NCBI RefSeq assembly: GCF_015159595.1
Contig: NZ_CP063304.1
Coordinates: forward strand, 2,976,001-3,040,000
DNA length: 64,000 nucleotides
Direction: 5' to 3'
Source: Blautia liquoris
GTDB lineage: Bacteria > Bacillota > Clostridia > Lachnospirales > Lachnospiraceae
Shown: positions 1-7,871 of the stretch, one piece after another
Layout: each line of letters starts with the position of its first letter
Position numbering within the stretch: the first letter of the stretch is position 1
Program-made: the position numbers and the translations under genes
Notes under the pieces: generated by a model
What the model saw: the letters and a program-made list of their open reading frames with translations, nothing else
Told to the model about the DNA's origin: nothing
Databases searched by the model: none

Positions 1-29
1 GATACATTCTGTTATGGTGAATATTCGTT

Positions 30-968
30 TTAAATCCAGCTTTTTATCTGTTTGTAGATACCTCTGGCATTCAATTCGTATTTATCCAGAAGTTCCAGTG
101 CCGGTCCGGATTCGCCAAACTGATCCTGAACTCCGATTTTCATCACCTTTGTCGGTGCATTGGTGCTCAGTGTATCGCACACCGCACTGCCCAGTCCGCC
201 AATTACGGAATGTTCTTCCACGGTCACGACTTTTCCGGTTTCTCTCGCCGCTTTTATAACCAACTCTTCGTCGAGGGGTTTGATCGTATGAATGTTGATC
301 ACTTTCACACTTATTCCCTCTTTTTCCAACTGATATGCCGCCTCCAACGTTTCCGGCACGCAAAGGCCGGTGGAAATAACAGTGAGATCTTTTCCTTCTT
401 TTAATACGACTCCCTTGCCTATTTCGAATTTGTAATCCGGTCGGTCATTGATCACCGGAACCGGCAGACGCCCGAATCTGAGATAGACCGGTCCTGGAGT
501 CTCATATGCAGCATGAACAGCTGCTCTTGCCTCTATGTCATCAGCCGGACAGATCACGGTCATTCCGGGAATCACCCGCATTAATGCAATATCTTCAATG
601 GCCTGATGTGTCGCACCGTCCTCTCCCACGGAAATTCCCGCATGGGTTGCACCGATTTTCACATTCAGATGAGGATATCCAATCCCGTTGCGGACCTGCT
701 CATATGCACGGCCGGCTGCAAACATAGCGAATGTACTGGCAAACGGAACTTTCCCGGCTGCAGCGATTCCCGCCGCAATATCCATCATATTGGCCTCAGC
801 AATTCCACAGTCCACATGACGCTTTGGAAATACTTTTTTAAAGACCCCTGTCTTGGTTGATGCGGCCAGATCTGCATCCAGAACTACCAGATCGCTGTGT
901 TCTCTTCCCAACTCCACGAGAGCCTCCCCATAAGATTCCCTGGTCGCGATTTTCTTTATATCTGACAT
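30..968 (-). CDS. tktC: Transketolase, C-terminal subunit
   Basis: This is the C-terminal half of a split transketolase, which moves two-carbon ketol units in the non-oxidative pentose phosphate pathway using thiamine diphosphate. The 312-aa protein carries the pyrimidine-binding and C-terminal transketolase domains: DADLAASTKT near the start, GIAEANMMDIAAGIA (which holds the cofactor-activating Glu), GEDGATHQAIEDIALMR, and a C-terminal domain beginning near residue 190. Its start overlaps the end of the N-terminal subunit gene by 13 nt, so the two are translationally coupled, as expected for an obligate heterodimer. A DXS or pyruvate-dehydrogenase E1-beta relative is less likely because the partner is clearly a transketolase N-half. 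Confidence 0.93.
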   Translation of the reverse strand: MSDIKKIATRESYGEALVELGREHSDLVVLDADLAASTKTGVFKKVFPKRHVDCGIAEANMMDIAAGIAAAGKVPFASTFAMFAAGRAYEQVRNGIGYPHLNVKIGATHAGISVGEDGATHQAIEDIALMRVIPGMTVICPADDIEARAAVHAAYETPGPVYLRFGRLPVPVINDRPDYKFEIGKGVVLKEGKDLTVISTGLCVPETLEAAYQLEKEGISVKVINIHTIKPLDEELVIKAARETGKVVTVEEHSVIGGLGSAVCDTLSTNAPTKVMKIGVQDQFGESGPALELLDKYELNARGIYKQIKSWI

Positions 969-1798
969 AATTTCTCACCGATCCTTTCCAGGTCTTTCAT
1001 GGCCACTTCATATTCTTTGTCATTTGGTGCTTTGCCATGCCAGCCTGCTTCTCCTTCCATATAGGAAACGCCCTTTCCCTTCACAGTTTTTGCAACAATT
1101 GCAACTGGTTTTCCTTTTATGGTTCTGGCCTCATCAAACGCTGCTCGGATCTTGTCCATATCATTGCCATCTTCCAGTCTGATCACATGAAAATTGAAAG
1201 CCTCAAACTTCTTATCAATCGGATAAGGGGTACAGATATCTGCCACATTACCGTCAATCTGAAGGCCATTGTTGTCTATGATGGCAACCAGATTATCAAG
1301 ATTTCTGGATCCGGCGAACATGGCAGCTTCCCACACTTCACCTTCCTGTAACTCGCCGTCTCCTAAAAGAGTATATACTCTGTAATCATCACCAAAAATT
1401 TTCGCCGAAAGTGCCATACCTGCTGCCGCAGAAACTCCTTGTCCAAGCGAACCGGTGGTCATATCTACTCCGGGAACGTGTTTCATATCCGGATGCCCCT
1501 GCAGGTAAGAACCTGTGTGACGCAGGGTCGGCAGATCCTTCTTCGGAAAATATCCTTTTTCCGCTAAAACTGAATACAATCCTGGTGCCGCGTGTCCTTT
1601 TGAAAGGACAAATCGGTCGCGGTCCGGTTTCTTCGGATCCTTCGGATCTATATTTTGCATTTCATCAAAGTACAAATAGGTCAGTATATCAGCTGCTGAC
1701 AGCGATCCGCCCGGATGGCCGGCTTTTCCGCCATGAACAGCCGTTATGATTCCTTTTCGAACCTCATTCGCTGTCTTTTGAAGCTCTCGTGTATTCAT
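956..1798 (-). CDS. tktN: Transketolase, N-terminal subunit
   Basis: This 280-aa protein is the thiamine-diphosphate-binding half of the split transketolase. Visible motifs are GHPGGSLSAADILTYLYF, KGHAAPGLYSVLAEKGYF and the diphosphate/Mg-binding stretch GDGELQEGEVWEAAMFA followed by DNNGLQIDG, in the order found at the N terminus of single-chain transketolases. It ends where the C-terminal subunit begins. About 50 nt separate it from the upstream transaldolase-like gene on the same strand, so the pentose phosphate interconversion enzymes are probably co-transcribed. Confidence 0.94.
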   Translation of the reverse strand: MNTRELQKTANEVRKGIITAVHGGKAGHPGGSLSAADILTYLYFDEMQNIDPKDPKKPDRDRFVLSKGHAAPGLYSVLAEKGYFPKKDLPTLRHTGSYLQGHPDMKHVPGVDMTTGSLGQGVSAAAGMALSAKIFGDDYRVYTLLGDGELQEGEVWEAAMFAGSRNLDNLVAIIDNNGLQIDGNVADICTPYPIDKKFEAFNFHVIRLEDGNDMDKIRAAFDEARTIKGKPVAIVAKTVKGKGVSYMEGEAGWHGKAPNDKEYEVAMKDLERIGEKLCQI

Positions 1799-1847
1799 CT
1801 ATTTCTCCTTTCAATTATCTGAAAATACGGATTGCTCCGCAATGTTC

Positions 1848-2501
1848 TTATTCTCCAAACACTGCTTTATAATCATCCTGGAATTTTTTTATTCCTGCGT
1901 CGGTCAAGGGATGTTTGGTCATCTGCTCAATTACTTTGTAGGGAACCGTGGCAATATCGGCCCCTGCCAGTGCGCAGTCTGTAACATGAATCGGATTGCG
2001 GATACTGGCTGCGATAATTTCGGTATCCAGACCTGCCACTTTGAATATTTTGCTGATTTCTTTTATTAGATCTACACCTCGGACATTAATATCATCCAGA
2101 CGCCCCAAGAACGGGGATACGAAAGTAGCACCTGCCCTTGCAGCCAAAAGTGCCTGGTTCGCCGAGAAGATCAGGGTTACATTCACCTTGATGCCTTCTG
2201 AACTTAAGGTTTTACATGCCTTTAACCCTTCTGCTGTCATCGGAATCTTTACGACCATATTTGGATGAATCGAGGCAATTTCTCGTCCTTCTCTGATCAT
2301 TCCTTTTGCATCCGTCGTTGTCGCCTTAACTTCACCGCTGACCGGTCCATCGACAATTGACGTTATCTGTCTGATCACCTCATTGAAATCTCTTCCTTCT
2401 TTTGCAATCAGTGATGGATTCGTAGTAACCCCGCAGATTACTCCCATATCATTTGCTTTTTTGATATCTTCTATGTTTGCTGTGTCGATAAAAAATTTCA
2501 T
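1848..2501 (-). CDS. Transaldolase / fructose-6-phosphate aldolase family protein
   Basis: This 217-aa protein belongs to the short TalC/FSA family of class I aldolases. It opens with [16 protein letters not shown], typical of the family, and the Schiff-base lysine is in [15 protein letters not shown]. Later come [16 protein letters not shown] and SPFLGRLDD. The length fits the short bacterial transaldolases. Placement immediately upstream of both transketolase subunits argues for transaldolase activity in the pentose phosphate pathway, although sequence alone does not separate TalC from fructose-6-phosphate aldolase. The gap to recR upstream is only 29 nt. Confidence 0.92.
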   Translation of the reverse strand: MKFFIDTANIEDIKKANDMGVICGVTTNPSLIAKEGRDFNEVIRQITSIVDGPVSGEVKATTTDAKGMIREGREIASIHPNMVVKIPMTAEGLKACKTLSSEGIKVNVTLIFSANQALLAARAGATFVSPFLGRLDDINVRGVDLIKEISKIFKVAGLDTEIIAASIRNPIHVTDCALAGADIATVPYKVIEQMTKHPLTDAGIKKFQDDYKAVFGE

Positions 2502-2530
2502 CTGTATCCTCCATATCCCCTGTTTCTAAC

Positions 2531-3127
2531 CTACAGTTCTACTCTTCCTTCCAGTGCACGAAGTAAAGTTACCTCGTCAATATATTCCAGATCCCCTCCC
2601 ACCGGGACACCACTTGCGATCCGTGTCACCTTAATTTGGGTGGGTTTGATTAATTTACTGATATACATCGCCGTTGTCTCACCTTCCAGACTGGAATTAG
2701 TAGCAATAATCACTTCATGTACATCTTTTTGCAGTCTCTTCATGAGTTCTTTCAGCTTAATGTCATCCGGCCCGATACCGAGCATCGGCGATATCGCACC
2801 GTGCAGCACGTGATAGACACCTTCGAATTTTCCGGTCTTCTCGTAGGCGGCAAGATCTCTGGTATTTTCTACGACCATAATCTGTCCGTGATCGCGCTTT
2901 TCATTGGCGCAGATCGGACAGATCTCGCGGTCTGTCAGTGTACAGCACTCCTTGCAGTACTGTACATTCTCACGTGCCTCAAGGACTGAATCTGTCAGTT
3001 GCCGCACCTGATCCTTTGGCATATGAATAATATGAAATGCCAGGCGCTGTGCCGACTTGGTTCCAATACCGGGCAGTCTCGACAATTGTTCAATCAGCTT
3101 ATTGATATATTCGCTGTAGTAATCCAT
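2531..3127 (-). CDS. recR: Recombination mediator RecR
   Basis: RecR acts with RecF and RecO to load RecA on gapped DNA. The 198-aa protein shows the full family layout: an N-terminal helix-hairpin-helix (LSRLPGIGTKSAQRLAFHI), a four-Cys zinc finger (YCKECCTLTDREICPIC), a Toprim domain beginning IMVVENTRDLAAYE and passing through HGAISPMLGIGPDDI, and a C-terminal Walker-B-like stretch (VTRIASGVPVGGDLEYID). Its ATG overlaps the stop of ybaB by one base (TAATG), and dnaX-ybaB-recR is a conserved bacterial gene order. Confidence 0.97.
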   Translation of the reverse strand: MDYYSEYINKLIEQLSRLPGIGTKSAQRLAFHIIHMPKDQVRQLTDSVLEARENVQYCKECCTLTDREICPICANEKRDHGQIMVVENTRDLAAYEKTGKFEGVYHVLHGAISPMLGIGPDDIKLKELMKRLQKDVHEVIIATNSSLEGETTAMYISKLIKPTQIKVTRIASGVPVGGDLEYIDEVTLLRALEGRVEL

Positions 3128-3471
3128 TAAAAGGGCAAGCCTCCACCTAATCCACCTGTCATCTTGGACATCATCTTCGAGGATTCTTCCTCTTCCTTGC
3201 GGATGGCCTCATTTACCGCAGCCATGACAAGATCTTCAAGCATCTCAATGTCATCGGGATCTACCACTTCTTCCGAGAGCTTCACCTTTGTGATCTCCTT
3301 TTTCCCGGAGATTGTAACCTCCACAGCTCCTCCTCCTGCAGTTGCCGTGAATTCCTTCTCCTCAAGAACTTTCTGGTTCTCCTCCATCTGACGCTGCATC
3401 TTCTGGGCCTGCTTCATCAAATTGTTCATGTTTCCAGGCATCCCGCCCGAAAATCCTCCTCTTTTTGCCAT
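3127..3471 (-). CDS. ybaB: YbaB/EbfC family nucleoid-associated protein
   Basis: This 114-aa protein has the YbaB/EbfC pattern. A Gly/Met-rich N terminus (GGFSGGMPGNMNNLMKQAQK) leads into a coiled helix (QRQMEENQKVLEEKEF). A beta region with TATAGGGAVEVTISGKKEI and a C-terminal acidic helix ending in a Gly-rich tail follow. Family members are small dimeric DNA-binding proteins. It lies between dnaX (26-nt gap) and recR (1-nt overlap), the classical context. Confidence 0.95.
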   Translation of the reverse strand: MAKRGGFSGGMPGNMNNLMKQAQKMQRQMEENQKVLEEKEFTATAGGGAVEVTISGKKEITKVKLSEEVVDPDDIEMLEDLVMAAVNEAIRKEEEESSKMMSKMTGGLGGGLPF

Positions 3472-3497
3472 AACACATCCTCCTTGATTTTTTATTA

Positions 3498-5096
3498 TTA
3501 GTCATCTTCCAGCTCTATAGGCATATGAATCTTTTCTTTTAATATCGTATCGAGATCAATCTTTGCCAGATTTTCATGGCTGTGGCTTTTTGCAATCACC
3601 AATTCAGTTTCAACAGACTTATTGGTTTGTTCTTCTATTATTGATTCGATCTCTTGTTTTGCTTCTTCGTTGTCCACGTACATCCGGGCATTCTCATCCT
3701 GGAACTCGATGTACAACTTGTTTTCGCCGGTCTCACCATTGTACTTTGGAATTGCCCTGGAAAGGTACTGGCGAAGAAGTGGACTTTCTATGGCACCGGC
3801 AATCATCTTCCACTGTGCCCGTACTTTCTTCAAGTCTTCGGGAGCCGCTTTTTTGGGTTTTTCTCTCTCTATTTGACTCTCTTTTCTAGTGTACGCCTCA
3901 TCTTGGGACGATGCTTTTTCAGAGACCTCACTTACCAGCATCCCCGTCTCAAACTTTTCTTCCAATGTGCGGATGCGATCAGTCAGAGAATCCAGATTGG
4001 TCTCCATCTGTGGTCTGCATAATTTGATCAGCGCAATTTCGACCAGTACACGCTTTTGAGAGGCATATCGAATCTGACCGGACAGCTCTGAGAAGACACG
4101 GATATATCTCATCAGTGTATCCACCTCAACCATCTTGCTCTCTTCTTCCATCAGTTTCAGGTTATCTGTGGATACATCAAGTACATCCTCCAGATTATCA
4201 GAAGTCTTCACTAAAAGCAAATTTCTCATATACCAGGTAAAATCGTTCACAAACTGGCCCATCTCTTTTCCGTCATTCACCAGCTGTTCCAGAATATGAA
4301 TACTTGCCGCCACATCCTGAGTGATTACTTTACGAAGCAGTTGGGAGAACACTTCAGTATCCACGGTTCCCAGAACTTCAAGAACCTTATCGTAAGTCAG
4401 TGTCTCCCCGAGGTAAAATGCAATGCACTGATCCAGCAGACTTAATGCATCTCTCATCGAACCATCTGCCGCTCTTGCCACGTAGCGCAGTGCACGTTCC
4501 TGTACATCCACCTTTTCTTCCTGCATCAGGTCTGCCAGTCGGTCTGTGATGGTGTCAATTGTGATTCGCCTGAAATCGTAATGCTGACAGCGAGAAAGAA
4601 TCGTAACCGGAATCTTGTTCACCTCTGTCGTCGCAAGAATAAAAATCACATAGGACGGCGGTTCTTCCAGTGTCTTTAGCAGTGCATTAAACGCCCCCGT
4701 GGAAAGCATATGGACTTCATCAATGATATATACTTTATACTTCCCGTTCGTGGGACGATATGCCACTTCCTCCCGAATCTCCCGGATGTTATCCACGCCA
4801 TTATTGGAAGCAGCGTCGATCTCTATCACATTCGTTGATACGCCTGCACTGATCGCTTTGCAAGAGTCGCATGTGTTGCAGGGATTACCATCCACAGGAT
4901 GTTCACAGTTTACCACTTTTGCCAGAATCTTGGCCACCGTGGTTTTTCCGGTTCCTCTTGTTCCACAGAACAGATATGCATGGCCGATGCGGTCCGCTTT
5001 CATCTGGTTCTTTAATGTGGTTACAATATGGTCTTGTCCCTTCACATCGTCGAATGTATCCGGGCGGAACTTCCGATATAGAGCAGTATAGCTCAT
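3498..5096 (-). CDS. dnaX: DNA polymerase III subunit gamma/tau
   Basis: This is the clamp-loader ATPase that assembles the beta sliding clamp on primed DNA. The 532-aa protein has the Walker A motif GTRGTGKTTVAKIL at about residue 45, a zinc-binding region (CEHPVDGNPCNTCDSC), Walker B in VYIIDEVHMLS, and the SRC motif in ILSRCQHYDF. The helical collar and a charged linker (roughly residues 380-430) precede a C-terminal domain that would contact the polymerase. An upstream AAAGGTGAG ribosome binding site supports the start. A promoter matching sigma-A lies at 5163-5191, so dnaX probably heads the leftward operon. Confidence 0.97.
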   Translation of the reverse strand: MSYTALYRKFRPDTFDDVKGQDHIVTTLKNQMKADRIGHAYLFCGTRGTGKTTVAKILAKVVNCEHPVDGNPCNTCDSCKAISAGVSTNVIEIDAASNNGVDNIREIREEVAYRPTNGKYKVYIIDEVHMLSTGAFNALLKTLEEPPSYVIFILATTEVNKIPVTILSRCQHYDFRRITIDTITDRLADLMQEEKVDVQERALRYVARAADGSMRDALSLLDQCIAFYLGETLTYDKVLEVLGTVDTEVFSQLLRKVITQDVAASIHILEQLVNDGKEMGQFVNDFTWYMRNLLLVKTSDNLEDVLDVSTDNLKLMEEESKMVEVDTLMRYIRVFSELSGQIRYASQKRVLVEIALIKLCRPQMETNLDSLTDRIRTLEEKFETGMLVSEVSEKASSQDEAYTRKESQIEREKPKKAAPEDLKKVRAQWKMIAGAIESPLLRQYLSRAIPKYNGETGENKLYIEFQDENARMYVDNEEAKQEIESIIEEQTNKSVETELVIAKSHSHENLAKIDLDTILKEKIHMPIELEDD

Positions 5097-5162
5097 GCCA
5101 TCTCACCTTTCTTTAATTAAAGGACAGTTACTGTCCCAGGTTTTTACAAACGCCTACCCTGT

Positions 5163-5191
5163 AGTATAACTTATTTTTGTTGTCCTAACAA
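5163..5191 (-). promoter_or_regulatory. Predicted sigma-A promoter of the dnaX operon
   Basis: Read on the minus strand, a TTGTTA -35 hexamer (5191-5186) and TATACT -10 hexamer (5168-5163) are separated by exactly 17 nt, about 70 nt before the dnaX start codon. It is back to back with the SRP RNA promoter at 5214-5242. Confidence 0.6.
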
Positions 5192-5213
5192 GTCAAATTT
5201 TCATCCCGGACCA

Positions 5214-5242
5214 TTGACAAATTGTCCAAAAGAGGTTATAAT
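5214..5242 (+). promoter_or_regulatory. Strong sigma-A promoter of the SRP RNA
   Basis: A perfect consensus TTGACA (5214-5219), a 17-nt spacer and a perfect TATAAT (5237-5242) lie about 8 nt before the predicted 5' end of the SRP RNA. This is the best match to the housekeeping promoter consensus that I noticed in the window, as expected for an abundant stable RNA. Confidence 0.85.
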
Positions 5243-5248
5243 TTTTTA

Positions 5249-5516
5249 ATCCGTGCAGCCGGGGAGATAGCGGTGCCCTGTACCTGCAATCCGCTAAAGC
5301 AGGGGTGATGCCAAGCCGAGGACTTCCCATTGTGAAGCCGGCCTTTAAAAGTGGCGATGACGCCCGGGTCTTACGCAACGAGAATCTATGAACCGTGTCA
5401 GGGCAGGAATGCAGCAGCACTAAGTAGAACCTTTCGTGTGCCGTGAGGGTGCCTGGGCCGAGCTAACTGTAAAGGTATCGTTCATGATGTCCGTTCGAAG
5501 CGAGGCGCACGGTATT
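5249..5516 (+). ncRNA. ffs: Signal recognition particle RNA, large (Alu-domain) type
   Basis: This is the RNA scaffold of the signal recognition particle, which with Ffh targets nascent membrane and secreted proteins. The sequence follows the Bacillus 6S-like scRNA closely. The 5' CCGTGC pairs with the terminal GCACGG. GGGGAGATAGCGGTGCCCTG and CCTGCAATCCGCTA form the Alu-type 5' domain. GGTCTTACGCAACG and ATGAACCGTGTCAGG lead into the helix-8 GGAA tetraloop, followed by GCAGCAGCAC and TGCCTGGGCCGAGCTAACTG. Length (about 265 nt), a perfect promoter upstream and a hairpin downstream all agree. Apparent ORFs across this interval are artefacts. Confidence 0.93.
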
Positions 5517-5544
5517 AAATATACTTTTTCTAACTATTGAATGA

Positions 5545-5590
5545 CAAAGGACCTTTGAGATCTGTGATGATTTCAAAAGGTCCTCTTTGT
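5545..5590 (+). terminator. Hairpin after the SRP RNA
   Basis: An inverted repeat of AAAGGACCTTTGA with TCAAAAGGTCCTCTTT around a 14-nt loop lies about 30 nt beyond the SRP RNA 3' end. The following T tract is weak, so this may be a terminator or 3' processing signal. Confidence 0.6.
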
Positions 5591-5822
5591 GATAGATAAA
5601 GACATATAATAAGACGTGTAATGAAAAACATACGGAATATGTTTTGATGTGAATATGCGGTTCTGCACAAAAGTGTTTCCGCGTTCCTCGATATCATTGT
5701 AACATATCAATCTTAAATCCATATTACATTTTTCGTTTTTTATATTTATTTTATATTTTTTGTTATTTTATGTATACTTTTGTTGTATTTTGTATGAATC
5801 AAAATCATAAGAATACAAAGTG

Positions 5823-6599
5823 TTATAAATCAGTGCTTCTGTGATAGCTTAAAGCCCAATTATCGAGAAGCGGATCAATATTTTTCGGAAGTACAACGTC
5901 CTGTGCTTTTTTAATCTGGGCATCCATCATATGCTTTGTCTTCTGGTCAACGCCTTCTTTCTCGCAGAGCTGCTCATAGAGTTCTTTCCCCTTGTTGAAG
6001 TATGCAGAGAGAAGATAACTTTTCAGGGCACGTCCGGAGTGGAGAATGTCATAAGCATGCTCAAAACATTCGAAGGCTTCGGCAGTCTGAAAAAGCCGGG
6101 CATATGTACACCCCATATTGTTGTAGATGCTTCCTTTATACTGAACTCCCAGGTTATCACTTTTTGTTTTCTGGAGGGCCTGCATATAGACGCGAATTGC
6201 ATTGATATACTTTTCGTGGCTGAAAAGATAATCTCCTTTTTGTTTCATTCTCACGCCTTCTGGCTGCTCCTCGAGTGTTTTCAGTTTTTTGCTGATTTCT
6301 TTAAACTCAGTGTAAGTAAGGTAGTTGATCTCTTTAAAAATCGGAAGTATGAATTCGCCGACATCCATATTGTCCCCGGTAAGCGAAAGTAGTTTCTGGC
6401 ATAATTTCTCGAGCCCCAGTTCATCTCGGATCCATAAACACAGGCTCTCGTTCATTATGCTTTCATCAAGAAGATAAATATTATGATACATATAGTAGCA
6501 CAGTTCCTCTATTGAATAAATATTCGTACTTATATTTTCTATGTAATAAGGATTTTTCGCCCTCGGCACCTGACATAATATATATCCCATACTTCTCAT
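5823..6599 (-). CDS. TPR-like helical repeat protein (third gene of DUF5716/DUF5717-type module)
   Basis: This 258-aa protein has no signal peptide or membrane segment. From about residue 120 it has helical hairpins resembling tetratricopeptide repeats: KGDYLFSHEKYINAIRVYMQ, then SIYNNMGCTYARLFQTAEAF and CFEHAYDIL. This implies a protein-binding scaffold. The first 110 residues are not recognised. The start codon overlaps the stop of the 414-aa gene upstream (ATGA), so the two are translationally coupled. About 250 bp of AT-rich non-coding DNA separates its end from the SRP RNA hairpin. Function unknown. Confidence 0.75.
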   Translation of the reverse strand: MRSMGYILCQVPRAKNPYYIENISTNIYSIEELCYYMYHNIYLLDESIMNESLCLWIRDELGLEKLCQKLLSLTGDNMDVGEFILPIFKEINYLTYTEFKEISKKLKTLEEQPEGVRMKQKGDYLFSHEKYINAIRVYMQALQKTKSDNLGVQYKGSIYNNMGCTYARLFQTAEAFECFEHAYDILHSGRALKSYLLSAYFNKGKELYEQLCEKEGVDQKTKHMMDAQIKKAQDVVLPKNIDPLLDNWALSYHRSTDL

Positions 6600-7840
6600 C
6601 CCTCCATGCTTTCATTCCAAACCTTTTTGCCGGACGGATACATATCCCCAAAACCCAGATCTTCCACCCTGATTTGACATCTGTCCGGTGAATCATATTC
6701 CAGGTGCAGTGAGAGTCTCGTTGTCTTATTCGGTCTCTTTGGAAGCCCCGGAAGCGGCATCGTATATCGTGTACGCCTGCCATCTTCCATATCGCTGACA
6801 ACAAATACCAGTTCATCTGTCTGATCCAGAATCAGCTCGCAGTCTTTCGCAGCCTCATACCAGTTTACACCAGCTCCAATCATAGGATAGTAAGCCGGGG
6901 ATCCATTGATGTTCATATCCATTCCTATATTGTGACGAATCAGAGCATTTCCCACAAACAGATAGTCCTTTAGCCGGCGCTCTTCTACCTTTTCAAATGC
7001 AGAGAAACAGGCACCTTTGGCGTACAGATTATTCCCATAGAATACATGCCTTCTGTTTTTACATAGCAGTGCAATTGAACGTACCGCCCAATTCTTGTCA
7101 ATCCCATCGCCGATCAAAAATACACTCGAGTATATTTCATTCCCAAAAGATTTGTTAATCATATAGCAGAAATCTTCATCTCTTGTCACAGGATCCTGCG
7201 AAAGTCGCTTCATATTTTTCGGCGTCACCCGTGCAGTTGCCGGTTTCGTTTGGTAGTCCATCTTCAAAGAAGAAAATGTGACATCATCACCGTCAAATGA
7301 AAACAGTGCTACGTTTCTGCTCCAAAGCTCTTTTTTCTGATAAAGAGAATAGTGGTAAAAACTCTCATCATAATCCTGCAAAAAACATCTGCTTTTCGGA
7401 ATTTTAACCCGTTCATACGCATCCCGTACCGTCCGCACGAAAGTTCGATTCAAGGTTGGAGCTGTCATCATCATCCCTGCAATCTGTCTGGATGGCGAGG
7501 TGATACCCAGCATACTTATCGCTTTCGTCAGATAGGCAGACAACAATACTCCAGGTTCATATTCCTGGCCATCTATGACGACGGATTTTCCATCCATACA
7601 CAGATCATAGAGTCTGTCAATCAGGATGCCGTTTTTGTGTTCCGCAAAATATAGTGCTTCCAGGCCAAAATACCACTCATCTTTTCCCAGGCTTTTACAA
7701 AGTAACGTCGGAAAAGCATATTGGTCGCTCCCCACCTTCACTTCCGCCGATATTGCATCGCCGCAAGTCCGGTCATAATAGCATATCTGGGACTCTTTCG
7801 GATTAAACTCAAGTCCGATTATCAAATTTTTCTGTTCCAT
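6596..7840 (-). CDS. Hsp70/actin-fold-like protein (DUF5716-type)
   Basis: This 414-aa protein begins LIIGLEFNPKESQICYYD, similar to the phosphate-1 strand of Hsp70/actin-fold ATPases. Near residues 235-280 it has VFLIGDGIDKNWAVRSIALL and NNLYAKGACFSAFE, which mimic the adenosine-binding and 'AxGAA' segments of DnaK-like proteins. The C-terminal 100 residues look beta-rich, like an Hsp70 substrate-binding sandwich. Canonical DnaK signature sequences are absent, so it is a divergent relative. I recall such Lachnospiraceae proteins being filed as DUF5716, but could not check. It lies 31 nt downstream of the 1181-aa gene and overlaps the TPR gene by 4 nt. Confidence 0.65.
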   Translation of the reverse strand: MEQKNLIIGLEFNPKESQICYYDRTCGDAISAEVKVGSDQYAFPTLLCKSLGKDEWYFGLEALYFAEHKNGILIDRLYDLCMDGKSVVIDGQEYEPGVLLSAYLTKAISMLGITSPSRQIAGMMMTAPTLNRTFVRTVRDAYERVKIPKSRCFLQDYDESFYHYSLYQKKELWSRNVALFSFDGDDVTFSSLKMDYQTKPATARVTPKNMKRLSQDPVTRDEDFCYMINKSFGNEIYSSVFLIGDGIDKNWAVRSIALLCKNRRHVFYGNNLYAKGACFSAFEKVEERRLKDYLFVGNALIRHNIGMDMNINGSPAYYPMIGAGVNWYEAAKDCELILDQTDELVFVVSDMEDGRRTRYTMPLPGLPKRPNKTTRLSLHLEYDSPDRCQIRVEDLGFGDMYPSGKKVWNESMEG

Positions 7841-7871
7841 CTTCCACCTCCGAGTTCATCTTCAGACTCCA

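Noticed and set aside
3840-3870. Run of six A residues in dnaX (minus strand) as a programmed frameshift site making a short gamma subunit
   Set aside because: The run is not in the X-XXY-YYZ frame relative to the codons (CCC AAA AAA GCG) and the -1 frame has no prompt stop, so frameshifting is not supported.
5193-5420. 75-codon minus-strand open frame
   Set aside because: It lies over the SRP RNA and its promoter; the RNA explains the sequence completely.
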